Below are positions 7,104 to 14,946 of a stretch of 35,149 nucleotides of DNA, one piece after another; the first letter of the stretch is position 1; every line of letters starts with the position of its first letter. The stretch is from the NCBI GenBank assembly GCA_964361075.1, contig CAYHZL010000013.1, forward strand, positions 1 to 35,149, read 5' to 3'. The DNA comes from CAYHZL01 sp964361075. Its GTDB lineage: Bacteria; Bacteroidota; Ignavibacteria; UBA10030; UBA8401. The notes below the pieces were generated by a model that saw nothing but the letters and a program-made list of their open reading frames with translations, searched no databases and was not told the DNA's origin. The position numbers were made by a program, and so were the translations under genes.

Positions 7104-7859
7104 CTACAAGCTCCGGATCTGATCCACATACCCGCGGCTCACAATAAGTTCGGTTCCATTCTTATCTTTGAGGCGTAGCTTATATTTTCCTCCGAACCAC
7201 TTCACAAGTTCACGGATGTATTTTACGTGTACGATGTGGGAGCGATGGATACGGAAAAAAATCGTCTTGTCCAATTTTGCTTCCAATTCAGCAAGAGTAA
7301 AATCAACGATGTGATCGTGATCGACCGTATGAAGAAACGTATATTTCTCTTTTGCCTCAAAGTAGACCACATCATCGATATCAACGAGAAAAATTTTATC
7401 TCCGGTCTTGATCTGCAAGCGCTTGAGCGGATTGGAGGCAATCTGGGAAAGAAGTCGTTCTACATTCTCGCTCAATTTCAGCTTCGAGGCGTCATACAGC
7501 CGACGCAGTTTTTCCATCGCAGCATCGAGCCGCTTCTGCTCGATGGGCTTCAGGAGATAATCAACCGAATTCTCTTCGAATGCCTTCAAAGCGTATTCAT
7601 CGTACGCTGTAGCAAAAATAATGAATGGTTTGAATGTCAGTCGTCTTGCTACATCAAAACCGTTTACACCTGGCATTTGAATATCGAGAAAGATCACGTC
7701 GGGATGGAACGTCTCAATTTTCTCGATTGCTTCCTCGCCATTGCGTGCCTCATCAATAATCTTTACATCGTCATAGTTCCCCAATAGTTTTCGAAGACGT
7801 TTGCAAGCAAGTTCCTCATCGTCAATAAGAATAGTTCGAATCAGCATACTTTTATCCAT
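7104..7859 (-). CDS. LytTR-family response regulator
   Basis: This 251-residue cytoplasmic response regulator has a receiver domain at about 7-125 with the acidic pair D13-D14, phospho-acceptor D59 (VIFLDIQMPG), T84 and K104 (YLLKPI). A LytTR DNA-binding domain follows at about 145-250 (KIFLVDIDDVVYFEA, FFRIHRSHIVHV, YKLRLKDKNGTEL). Such regulators bind pairs of direct repeats upstream of exported-protein operons. The start at 7859 overlaps the kinase stop; an alternative ATG at 7847 begins MLIRTILIDDEE. It is the last gene of a seven-gene operon encoding an export system and probably controls that operon, though I found no clear LytTR site upstream of 14051. Confidence 0.93.
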   Translation of the reverse strand: MDKSMLIRTILIDDEELACKRLRKLLGNYDDVKIIDEARNGEEAIEKIETFHPDVIFLDIQMPGVNGFDVARRLTFKPFIIFATAYDEYALKAFEENSVDYLLKPIEQKRLDAAMEKLRRLYDASKLKLSENVERLLSQIASNPLKRLQIKTGDKIFLVDIDDVVYFEAKEKYTFLHTVDHDHIVDFTLAELEAKLDKTIFFRIHRSHIVHVKYIRELVKWFGGKYKLRLKDKNGTELIVSRGYVDQIRSL

Positions 7860-8895
7860 GCGAAAAAGGAATTGTAATGATAACGTGAGTGCCGTCGCTG
7901 TGAATAATCTTCAACTCAGCTTTACCATCATACAAAAGTTTTAGTCTATCTTGAATACTCTTTAAAGCATAACCGCTGCTTGCATTTTTATTACTAAAAC
8001 CGATTCCATTATCGATCACTGAAATAACACAAGCATTCTCTACACGCTTTGCCTCAACAGTAACTTCTCCCCCGCCGATTTTTGGTGCAATGCCATGTCG
8101 GATACTATTTTCGACTAATGGTTGTATGAGAAGCCCCGGCAGAAACAATTCTTCAGCCAAAACAGAATCGCATTCGATATGAAACGTGAGGCGATCACCC
8201 AAACGCGTTTTCTCAATCTCAAGATAGGAACGAACAATTTCTAATTCTTCAGAAAGTTTGATTGTATCCTTCTGCGACGTTTGCAGCGTATAACGGAAAA
8301 GTTCCGAGAGTTTCTCAACCATCGCTTCGGCTTTTCGCGGGTTCTCGGAGATGAGCGAAGCGATAGAATTTAATGTATTGAAAAGAAAATGAGGATTGAT
8401 CTTTGATTGCAGTGCATCCAGTTCTGCTTTCACTTTGCTGCGCGTGAGTCTTTCTTCTTGCAGTTCTTTTTCCTTCAGCATGATTGCCATTTTTTCCGCC
8501 GACTGCTTCAGTGAGAAATAAAGAACCGCGATGCTGCCGAAGATGATCGCCATGACAAGATTGAACAAAAGAAGGGAGATGTGTGCAGGAAAATAAATGA
8601 TGTTACCGAAAAGAGCGCGACTGACCCAGTATCCAACCTCCGTCCCGATCGACCCGCCGATGAGAAACAATACAACCAGAAGTGCGCGCCGCAGCGTTGT
8701 GGGGAATCGCTCAAGGCGGCTCTGCAGAAGATGAACAAGTGTGTGAATGGAAAAACCAATGCAGTTTGAAAAAATAAATGCAGTAAGAAAATTAAATTGC
8801 CAACTACGTGGGTAGGCGAGAGTCAACACAGAGCCAATGACAACCGCAATAATGAGGTTGAGGATGGCAATCCGACCAAAATTTTTCTTTCTCAT
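7852..8895 (-). CDS. LytS-type sensor histidine kinase
   Basis: This is a 347-residue inner-membrane kinase of the His_kinase (LytS/YehU) family. Four hydrophobic segments are visible at about 10-28, 36-57, 70-92 and 104-128, with very short loops, so it probably senses a signal within or near the membrane. A short coiled linker (131-160) leads to the phospho-acceptor motif KINPHFLFNTLNSIASLI with H169. The ATP-binding half shows VENSIRHGI, IDNGIGF and a glycine-containing YALKSIQDRL stretch typical of the family. Its ATG overlaps the stop of the beta-barrel gene (ATGA) and its end overlaps the regulator gene. Kinase, regulator and exporter are therefore translated as one unit. Confidence 0.93.
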   Translation of the reverse strand: MRKKNFGRIAILNLIIAVVIGSVLTLAYPRSWQFNFLTAFIFSNCIGFSIHTLVHLLQSRLERFPTTLRRALLVVLFLIGGSIGTEVGYWVSRALFGNIIYFPAHISLLLFNLVMAIIFGSIAVLYFSLKQSAEKMAIMLKEKELQEERLTRSKVKAELDALQSKINPHFLFNTLNSIASLISENPRKAEAMVEKLSELFRYTLQTSQKDTIKLSEELEIVRSYLEIEKTRLGDRLTFHIECDSVLAEELFLPGLLIQPLVENSIRHGIAPKIGGGEVTVEAKRVENACVISVIDNGIGFSNKNASSGYALKSIQDRLKLLYDGKAELKIIHSDGTHVIITIPFSHG

Positions 8896-10205
8896 AATTG
8901 AAATCGAATTCCGAGATTCACTGCATACCTGTTGAACAGCACTCCATATTCCGAATCATCCTTGCCGAGAAACAGCGTGAAGCGGGAATACACAGAGACG
9001 TACTCCGAAAGCCGCGACGACACAGATGGTACTACAATAGCACTCAAGTCGGCAATGTTGGTGAAATACATCAGCTCGAACGACCACGTATCGAGCGTGT
9101 AATATCCCCGGGCAAAAAGGTAATCGCGCATTGTTCCGCGAGGCGAAACAGTTTGGAGCGACCAGATCAAATTGTAGCGAGATAGTTCGACAAGAGCCGG
9201 AGGAACCACGATGTTCTCTTGCTGGATATCGTTGTGAAATTTAACAAAACTCATCCACTGTTTCCACTCTTTTCCGCTTAGACCTTCTTCATTGTGAAAA
9301 TATTCGAGCGTGATGTTGAATCCACTTTCAAACGTGTACTGGCCGCCGAGAAGCAGTTTGTAGAAAATCCGCCCGGAGTTTTCATAGAGTGGTACGTACG
9401 GATAGGATGAAAAAAACTGACGTTCATCATCCGACGTGATGATACGATGATACAACGACCTGGAACTTCGTTTTGCTAACACTTCCGCGTGCAGCTCAAG
9501 ATTGCTGCCAATGACGTACGCGGCGCTCATCCCTGCCTCCGGTCTCTGGCGCTGCTTGAAATGCGCAATCAAAGAAAGATCAACACCGCCAACCAGACTA
9601 TACATACGAACAGCAAGCTCATCGTCGGTCCATTGCAGTTTGGAATCTCGGAGAGAAACATCATTAAGATACACGAGCGTGAGAGAACTTCCTCCGACAA
9701 AAGCACTGAGCGAAAGAAGCTTCCGCCCTTCGTATTGGCTCAATCGGTCCGAAGGGTCGGAAGGATTGCGCTGCGGTTCCACCACACCGGTCGGATTGAA
9801 TGCGTAACCCGTTCCCCATTTCAGAATTTTCTTTCCGACCGAGATGTTCAGCTCATCGGTGAGCGAATAATCGGCGTACAGTTCTCGAAGTGAAGAATTG
9901 TAATCCGGCTTGGAACGATCGTCTGCAGTGGCGCTGCCGTTCAACGTGGCAGAAATAACGCTGTAGTTGAGAAAGAGATTCGCCACCGCAAGATTCTCCG
10001 TTTTGGGCTGTGGTAGAATACGGTTCTCATAGTTGAGCGGCGTACTTAGGTTGAGCTTGTTCGCTGTCGCTTCATTCACAAAAGAAAATCGGTACGTTAG
10101 CTCCTGTGCAAGAACGATATTTGGCAGAGTTAGAAAAAGTATTGGTACAAGGAATAGAAGACTTTGTTTCCTAACGCGGCGGAGCCGCAACCAAACAGGA
10201 ATCAT
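8892..10205 (-). CDS. Outer-membrane beta-barrel protein of the export operon
   Basis: This exported protein of about 437 residues has alternating amphipathic strands with aromatic ends and finishes NRYAVNLGIRFQL, as outer-membrane barrels do. The signal peptide is QSLLFLVPILFLTLPNIVLAQ. A conserved-looking stretch KILKWGTGYAFNPTG followed by VEPQRNPSDP recalls porin-like partners of LolA-like/transporter operons, but I cannot name the family. The start is uncertain. The reading frame stays open upstream to an ATG at 10325 that overlaps the stop of the LolA-like gene (ATGA), yet that would give a 40-residue leader encoded largely by the palindromic repeat 10205-10261. I chose the ATG at 10205, at the repeat edge; a TTG at 10190 is also possible. 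None has a good ribosome site. Confidence 0.8.
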   Translation of the reverse strand: MIPVWLRLRRVRKQSLLFLVPILFLTLPNIVLAQELTYRFSFVNEATANKLNLSTPLNYENRILPQPKTENLAVANLFLNYSVISATLNGSATADDRSKPDYNSSLRELYADYSLTDELNISVGKKILKWGTGYAFNPTGVVEPQRNPSDPSDRLSQYEGRKLLSLSAFVGGSSLTLVYLNDVSLRDSKLQWTDDELAVRMYSLVGGVDLSLIAHFKQRQRPEAGMSAAYVIGSNLELHAEVLAKRSSRSLYHRIITSDDERQFFSSYPYVPLYENSGRIFYKLLLGGQYTFESGFNITLEYFHNEEGLSGKEWKQWMSFVKFHNDIQQENIVVPPALVELSRYNLIWSLQTVSPRGTMRDYLFARGYYTLDTWSFELMYFTNIADLSAIVVPSVSSRLSEYVSVYSRFTLFLGKDDSEYGVLFNRYAVNLGIRFQL

Positions 10206-10261
10206 CCACGAAGGACACAAAGAGGCACGAAAAATTAGTGTTCCTTCGTGACCTTCGTGGA
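10205..10261. repeat. Palindromic TTCCTTCGTG repeat at the barrel gene start
   Basis: The arms TCCACGAAGG (10205-10214) and CCTTCGTGGA (10252-10261) are exact complements around a centre that contains further CACGAA/TTCGTG pairs. A half copy lies at 3327-3363. This repeat lies between the LolA-like gene and the coding part of the barrel gene and keeps the frame open, so an automatic start call would translate it. Confidence 0.65.
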
Positions 10262-10321
10262 CGAAAAATCTTTGCTTTTTGTGCAAACATTTCAGCGGTA
10301 AGATACTAATATAGTCTGAAG

Positions 10322-11125
10322 TCATTTTAGTTTTTCCAGGTAATCTTTGTTGAAATATTTTGCAGGAATATCTTGGGGAGCGTACGATGTCAATCGCATA
10401 ATGGTCTTTCCCCCCTCGCGTAGTCTGTCAATAAGTGTCATCTGCTTCAGAAGAACTTTTCCGCTTGTTTCCTGATACGCATCGTAGAAAATTGTTTTGT
10501 AATGTTTGCCCGAAGATAAATAGATTTCTGCTTTCTTCGGCTGCAGGTGTTCTTTCGTTACCCAATAGTCTATTTTATGATACGTTGCGCCATCACGCTT
10601 CGCGGTCAGCTCGAGAACATAACAACCTGCGCCATCCAGTGTTACTTCCCGCTTCAATACAGCGGCGTAGTCTTGCGCGTATCGTGTGCGCGCCACATCG
10701 CCGTTTGAAGCATTGCCCGTCAATCGTTGCAGCGGCGTGATGCGGATGGGCTTGCGCGTGTTTGGCATATACATCCACATAACATCCTCGAGCATAAGAA
10801 GGTACTGTCCCTTCACATCAGCATTCAGAAATTTCACCAAACTCTTGTCCCATCCTTTCATAGAGACCTCAAAGTTGCTTTCTTCCGTTAGTTTCCCGTC
10901 TTCATAGTTTAGGATTTGGGTGCGGACGACGTAGGAGTCCCACGCGTTGCGAGTTCGGTCGGATTGCTCCAGTATTTCATCGGCAGTAAGCTCGCCGGCT
11001 CTCCGCAGTTTCGCGTTTTGGTCGTCAGACTGCGCCGAACTCTGGCGAGCGGCAAGCGTTTGAGCTGGCGCCGGTGTAAGAAGAGCAAGAAGAAAAAAAA
11101 TTGAGCCAATAAGATTTTCTTTCAC
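10322..11125 (-). CDS. LolA-like outer-membrane lipoprotein-sorting protein
   Basis: This 268-residue periplasmic protein has the half-barrel style of the LolA-like COG2834/PF17131 group. Recognisable parts are TADEILEQSDRTRNAWDSYVVRTQI, a DVKGQYLLMLEDVMWMYMPNTRKPIRI-type region, GCYVLELTAKRDGATYHKIDYWVTKE and IFYDAYQETSGKVL (quoted in pieces). Such proteins carry lipid or lipoprotein across the periplasm for a membrane-bound pump. I set the start at the GTG at 11125. It has an AAAGGA ribosome site 9 nt upstream and gives a clean signal peptide (KENLIGSIFFLLALLTPAPAQ). The open frame runs back to 11221, but those codons belong to an intergenic palindromic repeat. The stop overlaps an ATG of the next frame (ATGA). 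Confidence 0.8.
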   Translation of the reverse strand: MKENLIGSIFFLLALLTPAPAQTLAARQSSAQSDDQNAKLRRAGELTADEILEQSDRTRNAWDSYVVRTQILNYEDGKLTEESNFEVSMKGWDKSLVKFLNADVKGQYLLMLEDVMWMYMPNTRKPIRITPLQRLTGNASNGDVARTRYAQDYAAVLKREVTLDGAGCYVLELTAKRDGATYHKIDYWVTKEHLQPKKAEIYLSSGKHYKTIFYDAYQETSGKVLLKQMTLIDRLREGGKTIMRLTSYAPQDIPAKYFNKDYLEKLK

Positions 11126-11191
11126 GATCAAGTTTCCTTTCAAGATTAAATTATCCTCGCGGCAAGGAGATTGTGTAATAATCTGGGCATT

Positions 11192-11287
11192 GTCATTGCG
11201 AGGCGTTTTTTGCCGAAGCAATCTTGCTTTTTTGATTTGATTTTAAAGATCGCCACGTCTTCGCCTGCGGCGAATCCTCGCGATGAC
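11192..11287. repeat. CATTGCGAGG-core palindromic repeat
   Basis: GTCATTGCGAGG (11192-11203) pairs imperfectly with CCTCGCGATGAC (11276-11287). Inside are GAAGCAATCTT and a TTCGCCTGCGGCGAA hairpin. The core is shared with the elements at 23386, 26862 and 35097. It lies in the spacer that separates the permease gene from the LolA-like gene. Confidence 0.6.
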
Positions 11288-11334
11288 ATTCTATTGACTT
11301 TTTACACAGTCTCCAAGCCGCGAGGTATTCTTTT

Positions 11335-11414
11335 GTCATTCCGGCGGAAGCCGGAATCCATCTTTCTGGATACCCGCTTTTCCCGAAGGGATGCCTTTGG
11401 CACGCGGGTATGAC
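11335..11414. repeat. GTCATTCCGGCGGAAGCCGG palindromic repeat
   Basis: GTCATTCCGGCGGAAGCCGG opens an imperfect palindrome that closes with GCGGGTATGAC. It contains TCCGGC/GCCGGA and CCCGAAGGG hairpins. Repeats of this wording are widespread in bacterial intergenic DNA. It is the second of three palindromes in the 11126-11472 spacer. Confidence 0.6.
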
Positions 11415-11418
11415 ATCA

Positions 11419-11452
11419 CGCCGCTCCGAAAGAGTCCTTCGGACAAGCGGCG
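11419..11452. repeat. GC-rich hairpin after the permease gene
   Basis: CGCCGCT-CCGAA (11419-11430) pairs with TTCGG-(ACA)-AGCGGCG (11438-11452). It lies 20 bp past the permease stop. On the minus strand no T run follows, so I read it as a repeat or mRNA-stabilising hairpin, not a terminator. Confidence 0.5.
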
Positions 11453-11472
11453 GGGAATTCAACCCATAGAGA

Positions 11473-12699
11473 TTAAACATGTCCGAGTGCATCAACGATT
11501 TTCATGCGCGATGCTTTCAGCGCCGGAACGATTGTAGAAATTACAGTTGTTAGGGCGATGAGAATAAACACTCCAACAAAAATTTCAGGAACAATGTCCA
11601 CATTCAGCGGATAGCCCTGAGTTGAGCCCGGCGGCGGAGGCATAGATATTCCGGAGTGATTGAGAACTGTTGCAACGAGGTATGCTATCACCAGACCGAG
11701 CAGTCCGCCGAAGATGCCAATCACCAATCCTTCGTAAAGAAAGTTCACGAGTAGCCGGATTCGAGATGTTCCAACTGCGAGCTGCGTTCCGATTTCTCTC
11801 GTCCGTTCAAAGATTGACATCATCATAGTGTTGGAGCTGCTTAACACAACGATGATGAAAATAATGACGCCAAGAAAAGCAAAGATCATATTATAAAGGC
11901 TGACGACCGACTTGTAGAATGTAGCCAACTCAATCCAGCGTTTGATGGTGAAGTCCGGGAAAAGACCTTGCAACGCTGCCGCCATCTCATCCGTTTTCTC
12001 TGTTTCATCCAGCACAACAACTAATTTTGTAACTTTATCCGTCCTGAGAAGTTCCTGTGCTGTGCGCAGATTCACCATCAGCGCACGTTCGTCATACTCC
12101 GGGACGCCGGTGGAGTAGGTGCCGGCAACTTTCACATCCATTGCGTTGAGCGCTCCTTTCGATGTTGTCGCCATCAGCGTCAGATAATCACCCGGCTCGG
12201 CTTTGAGTGTCTTTGCCAAACCTTTGGCTAAAATCACTTCGTGTTCGCTTTCGTTCTCCGCGGTTTCCCCAAGAAACTTTCCCTTCTCCGATGTCAAGGC
12301 AAATCCAGAGAGTTTTTTCTCCTTTTCCGGTTCTATCCCTCGGGCAAGGAACGCTGCAGATTTGTCTCCGTTCGAAATCAATCCCATAAACTCCACACGT
12401 GCCATCGTAAATCGAACGTGACTCTGTGTGATAATCTTCTTTTTCATCTCATCAACGTTCTCTATCCCAAGTTCCATGGGCTTTTCTTCTTCCTTATCGA
12501 AAAATTCCTTGTGATAGAGTTGAATATGTCCTAGTTGACCACGAATGGCGCCTTCACGAAGTCCCTGATAAGAAAAGGAGACGAATCCGCCGGCGAGGAT
12601 AAGAGCGGTTGCGCCGAAAACGAGCACAAGCCCGGTAATGATCGTTCTCCGCCTGTTGCGGAGAACATTTTTAATTGCAAGTGTAATAAATTTGAACAT
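11473..12699 (-). CDS. FtsX/MacB-type ABC transporter permease
   Basis: This 408-residue inner-membrane permease has the LolC/E-MacB layout. The first membrane helix is near residues 21-43 (TIITGLVLVFGATALILAGG). A periplasmic domain of about 220 residues follows, then three helices in the C-terminal FtsX domain, including IFAFLGVIIFIIVVLSSSNTM, EGLVIGIFGGLLGLVIAYLV and IFVGVFILIALTTVISTIVP. The motif FERTREIGTQLAVGTSR before the third helix is the usual coupling helix that contacts the ATPase. Transporters of this type do not move substrates through the membrane. They act as mechanotransmitters that extrude lipoproteins or periplasmic substrates. Its gene sits 21 bp after the ATPase gene and before a LolA-like gene, so lipid or lipoprotein export is the likely role. 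Confidence 0.92.
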   Translation of the reverse strand: MFKFITLAIKNVLRNRRRTIITGLVLVFGATALILAGGFVSFSYQGLREGAIRGQLGHIQLYHKEFFDKEEEKPMELGIENVDEMKKKIITQSHVRFTMARVEFMGLISNGDKSAAFLARGIEPEKEKKLSGFALTSEKGKFLGETAENESEHEVILAKGLAKTLKAEPGDYLTLMATTSKGALNAMDVKVAGTYSTGVPEYDERALMVNLRTAQELLRTDKVTKLVVVLDETEKTDEMAAALQGLFPDFTIKRWIELATFYKSVVSLYNMIFAFLGVIIFIIVVLSSSNTMMMSIFERTREIGTQLAVGTSRIRLLVNFLYEGLVIGIFGGLLGLVIAYLVATVLNHSGISMPPPPGSTQGYPLNVDIVPEIFVGVFILIALTTVISTIVPALKASRMKIVDALGHV

Positions 12700-12720
12700 A
12701 GCTTTTTCTCCGGTTTTGGT

Positions 12721-13404
12721 TTAAGCCTGTCCGTCAACAATCATCCCATCATGAAGCCTAATTACTCGTTTGGCATATTTCATTACGAGAGGATCGTGCG
12801 TAGAAAACAGGAACGTAACTTTTTCTTCTTCGTTCAATGTGCGCATCAAGTCTAATATTTCTGCTGCGGTTGCCGAATCAATATTTGCTGTCGGTTCGTC
12901 TGCCAAAACAATCTGGGGGTTATTCACCAACGCGCGCGCAATTGCTACCCGCTGGCGTTGTCCTCCTGAAAGTTCATTCGGTTTGTGCCGCCGAACGTCC
13001 CAGAGTTTCACATCATGCAAACCACGCTCAACCGATTTCTGCCGCTCCAATGCAGTTTTCTTTGTCAACAGCAATGGGTATTCTATGTTTTCGTATGCAG
13101 TAAGAACAGGGATAAGATTGAAGGTTTGAAAAATGAATCCCAACTTTTCCAACCGTACCAGGTGAAGGTTTTCCAGTCCGTTGTATCCAATTTCGGACCC
13201 TTCGAGGAAAATCTTTCCACGAGTTGGCGTGTCGATAAGTCCGAGAAGATTCATCAGTGTAGTTTTCCCGCTTCCGGAGGGTCCACAAATCGTCGTGAAC
13301 TCGCCCTGCTCTATTTCCATCGTAACATCGCGGAGCGCCGGCACCTGCACCTTACCGAGCTCGTAGGTTTTGATAACATTCTGCATGCGGATCAGTGATA
13401 TCAT
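12721..13404 (-). CDS. LolD/MacB-type ABC transporter ATPase
   Basis: This 227-residue ATP-binding subunit has every catalytic motif: Walker A GPSGSGKTT (41-49), Q-loop Q93 (FIFQTFNLIP), signature LSGGQRQR (145-152), Walker B IVLADEPT with E170, and switch H203 (FSTHDP). It is the right length for the LolD/FtsE/MacB group that powers FtsX-type permeases; the permease gene follows directly. It starts on an ATG that overlaps the stop of the TPR gene (ATGA). No periplasmic MacA-like adaptor is encoded nearby, which argues for a Lol-like rather than a MacAB-TolC-like machine. Confidence 0.95.
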   Translation of the reverse strand: MISLIRMQNVIKTYELGKVQVPALRDVTMEIEQGEFTTICGPSGSGKTTLMNLLGLIDTPTRGKIFLEGSEIGYNGLENLHLVRLEKLGFIFQTFNLIPVLTAYENIEYPLLLTKKTALERQKSVERGLHDVKLWDVRRHKPNELSGGQRQRVAIARALVNNPQIVLADEPTANIDSATAAEILDLMRTLNEEEKVTFLFSTHDPLVMKYAKRVIRLHDGMIVDGQA

Positions 13405-14051
13405 TTCATTTCTCCTAATGTTTTCAATTCCTCATTTGCTTTTCGGGCAGTGTCTGAATCCGGCGCAGCGGCTATTGCTTTCCCTAATAGTTCCTTTGCC
13501 CTGTCTATTTGATTATCCTGTTTGAAAGCGATACCGCTCCAGCAGTAAATGGTGGATTGTAATGGTGCGTCAAAATGTGAAAAACCCGGAATCTTAAGCA
13601 GGTACGCGAAGTCCTTCATCGCCGTTGCATGCCGTTTGAACATCGATGGCAAATTCATGCTGTTGATTCCTCGGGTAATTCTCACCTCTATATTATCAGG
13701 AGCAATTTCCACCGCCTTATCTAACTCATCAATTCCTTTCTCGACGTGCTTCATCTTTGTAAAAGGCCACCATGCATCGCGACCGCGCAGTGTCCAAAGA
13801 CTGCCGCGATAGGCGAGAGCAACGGCGTTCGATGGATCGATCTGAAGCGCTTTATCGAGATAGGGAAAACCTTTATCCACAGCATCTTTATTTCCCGCCT
13901 TCCCTTGATTGTGAAATGTTTTTCCTAAAAGAACAAGCGTGGCAACATCGTTCTGGAGTTTCGCCTCAAGCTCTTTGACGGCATCTTGACCCAAGGCGGT
14001 AACACAAAGCAGGAAACTCCAGAGAGCGGAAAGAAACATTTTTTGAATCAT
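13401..14051 (-). CDS. Secreted TPR protein, first gene of the export operon
   Basis: This 216-residue periplasmic protein has a signal peptide (LSALWSFLLCVTALGQ) and several tetratricopeptide-like helices: LGKTFHNQGKAGN, YLDKALQIDPSNAVALAYRG, ELDKAVEIAPDNIEVRITRG and AKELLGKAIAAAPDSDTARK. TPR arrays bind protein partners. As the leading gene of the operon, with its stop overlapping the ATPase start, it is probably a periplasmic accessory of the exporter. The ATG at 14051 has a strong GGAGG site 9 nt upstream, which fits the start of a transcript in the 14052-14232 region. No catalytic motif is seen. Confidence 0.8.
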   Translation of the reverse strand: MIQKMFLSALWSFLLCVTALGQDAVKELEAKLQNDVATLVLLGKTFHNQGKAGNKDAVDKGFPYLDKALQIDPSNAVALAYRGSLWTLRGRDAWWPFTKMKHVEKGIDELDKAVEIAPDNIEVRITRGINSMNLPSMFKRHATAMKDFAYLLKIPGFSHFDAPLQSTIYCWSGIAFKQDNQIDRAKELLGKAIAAAPDSDTARKANEELKTLGEMK

Positions 14052-14232
14052 AATGGTAATCCTCCAATTTTGTTTGTGGATGAATGATGTTATTTTATTC
14101 CAAAGATACGATGTCCAATGTCCAATGTTGAGTTAATTCCGATGAGATGACTAAATGGAAGGATGGGTGCGCAGAAATTAGAGATGAATTGTTTCTGTTT
14201 TACTGCCTGCAATGCAGGGATATTTTTTCGCA

Positions 14233-14266
14233 TAAAAAAAGCGATTCACAGTAACTATGAATCGCT
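14233..14266 (-). terminator. Rho-independent terminator after the trxB fragment
   Basis: The stem AGCGATTCA/TGAATCGCT (14240-14248 with 14258-14266) is followed on the minus strand by a seven-T run. It lies about 35 bp past the stop of the trxB fragment and insulates the export operon promoter. Confidence 0.75.
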
Positions 14267-14300
14267 CGTAAAAATTTTGTAAAAAATGTTTGGGAAAAAA

Positions 14301-14509
14301 TTATTCGTTTGCCTCTAAAAATTTTTCTGCATCAATTGCTGCCATGCATCCGCTTCCGGCAGCGGTTATCGCTTGACGGTAAATAGAATCTGCAACATCA
14401 CCGGCAGCAAACACACCTTCGATATTTGTTTTTGTAGAACCATGTTGAACTTTAAGGTATCCGGTTTCATACATATCAAGAATGCCCTCGAAGATTTTCG
14501 TGTTCTGTT
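14301..14509 (-). pseudogene. trxB: 3' fragment of a thioredoxin reductase gene
   Basis: The encoded tail runs from NTKIFEGILDMYETGYLKV through GVFAAGDVADSIYRQAITAAG to AEKFLEANE. It matches the last 67 or so residues of intact TrxB (16479-17423). A 107-bp block (14335-14441) is identical, as read, to 16513-16619, while both outer parts have diverged. Homology ends at the NT-x-IF codons near 14509. The open frame continues to 14588 but with unrelated, low-complexity residues. The FAD and NADPH motifs and the redox centre are all missing. It is a displaced gene end, not a functional enzyme. Confidence 0.85.
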
Positions 14510-14731
14510 TGCTTAATAGATTTACAATCACCGTGCCAAACAGAAAATTGCAAGAAATGACGAATTTTTTGTGGATGAAGTATATCAATTGTGAAGTGAT
14601 GTCAGACTAAGCAGACAAATGTCCAAGCGGTTATGAAATGAAGACAGAATGATGTGACAAGATTTCAAATAAAATCCGATTTGCTTTTTTGAGTTATCAT
14701 GTGCAAATTAGCCTGAAGAAGGAGAAATATT

Positions 14732-14944
14732 ATGGCAGAACTTACTATTGATTCAGTTCTTGACCAAACTGAAAAACTTTCTTTTGAAGATCAAGTTGTT
14801 CTCAGCGAAATTTTACGTAAAAGACTTATCGAAGAAAAAAGAAAAATGTTGGTTCAAACAGTTTACGAGGGATTATCAGAATACAAATCCGGGAAAACTG
14901 GAAAGGGCTCTGTTGCTGATTTTCTTAAGGACATTGAAGACTAA
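14732..14944 (+). CDS. Putative antitoxin partner of the RelE-like toxin
   Basis: This 70-residue acidic/basic helical protein begins MAELTIDSVLDQTEKLSFEDQ and contains VVLSEILRKRLIEEKRK. It resembles small antitoxins paired with RelE/YafQ toxins. Its C-terminal half (YEGLSEYKSGKTGKGSVADFL) would be the toxin-binding segment. The ATG has a clear AGAAGGAG ribosome site. The toxin gene starts 2 nt after its stop. The identification rests mainly on size, composition and context, since I cannot assign a DNA-binding fold with confidence. Confidence 0.7.
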   Translation: MAELTIDSVLDQTEKLSFEDQVVLSEILRKRLIEEKRKMLVQTVYEGLSEYKSGKTGKGSVADFLKDIED

Positions 14945-14946
14945 GT

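Noticed and set aside
14052..14232. LytTR binding direct repeats upstream of the export operon
   Set aside because: I looked for two similar 9-10 bp direct repeats about one helical turn or two apart and saw none convincing. The words ATGTCCAATG/ATGTCCAATGTTG near 14110-14125 repeat, but at an 11-bp period and without the usual TACC/ATTC pattern.
14510..14588. N-terminal part of the frame that contains the trxB fragment
   Set aside because: The residues (MIYFIHKKFVISCNFLFGTV) show no match to TrxB and have no ribosome site. I treat it as chance open frame in front of the fragment.
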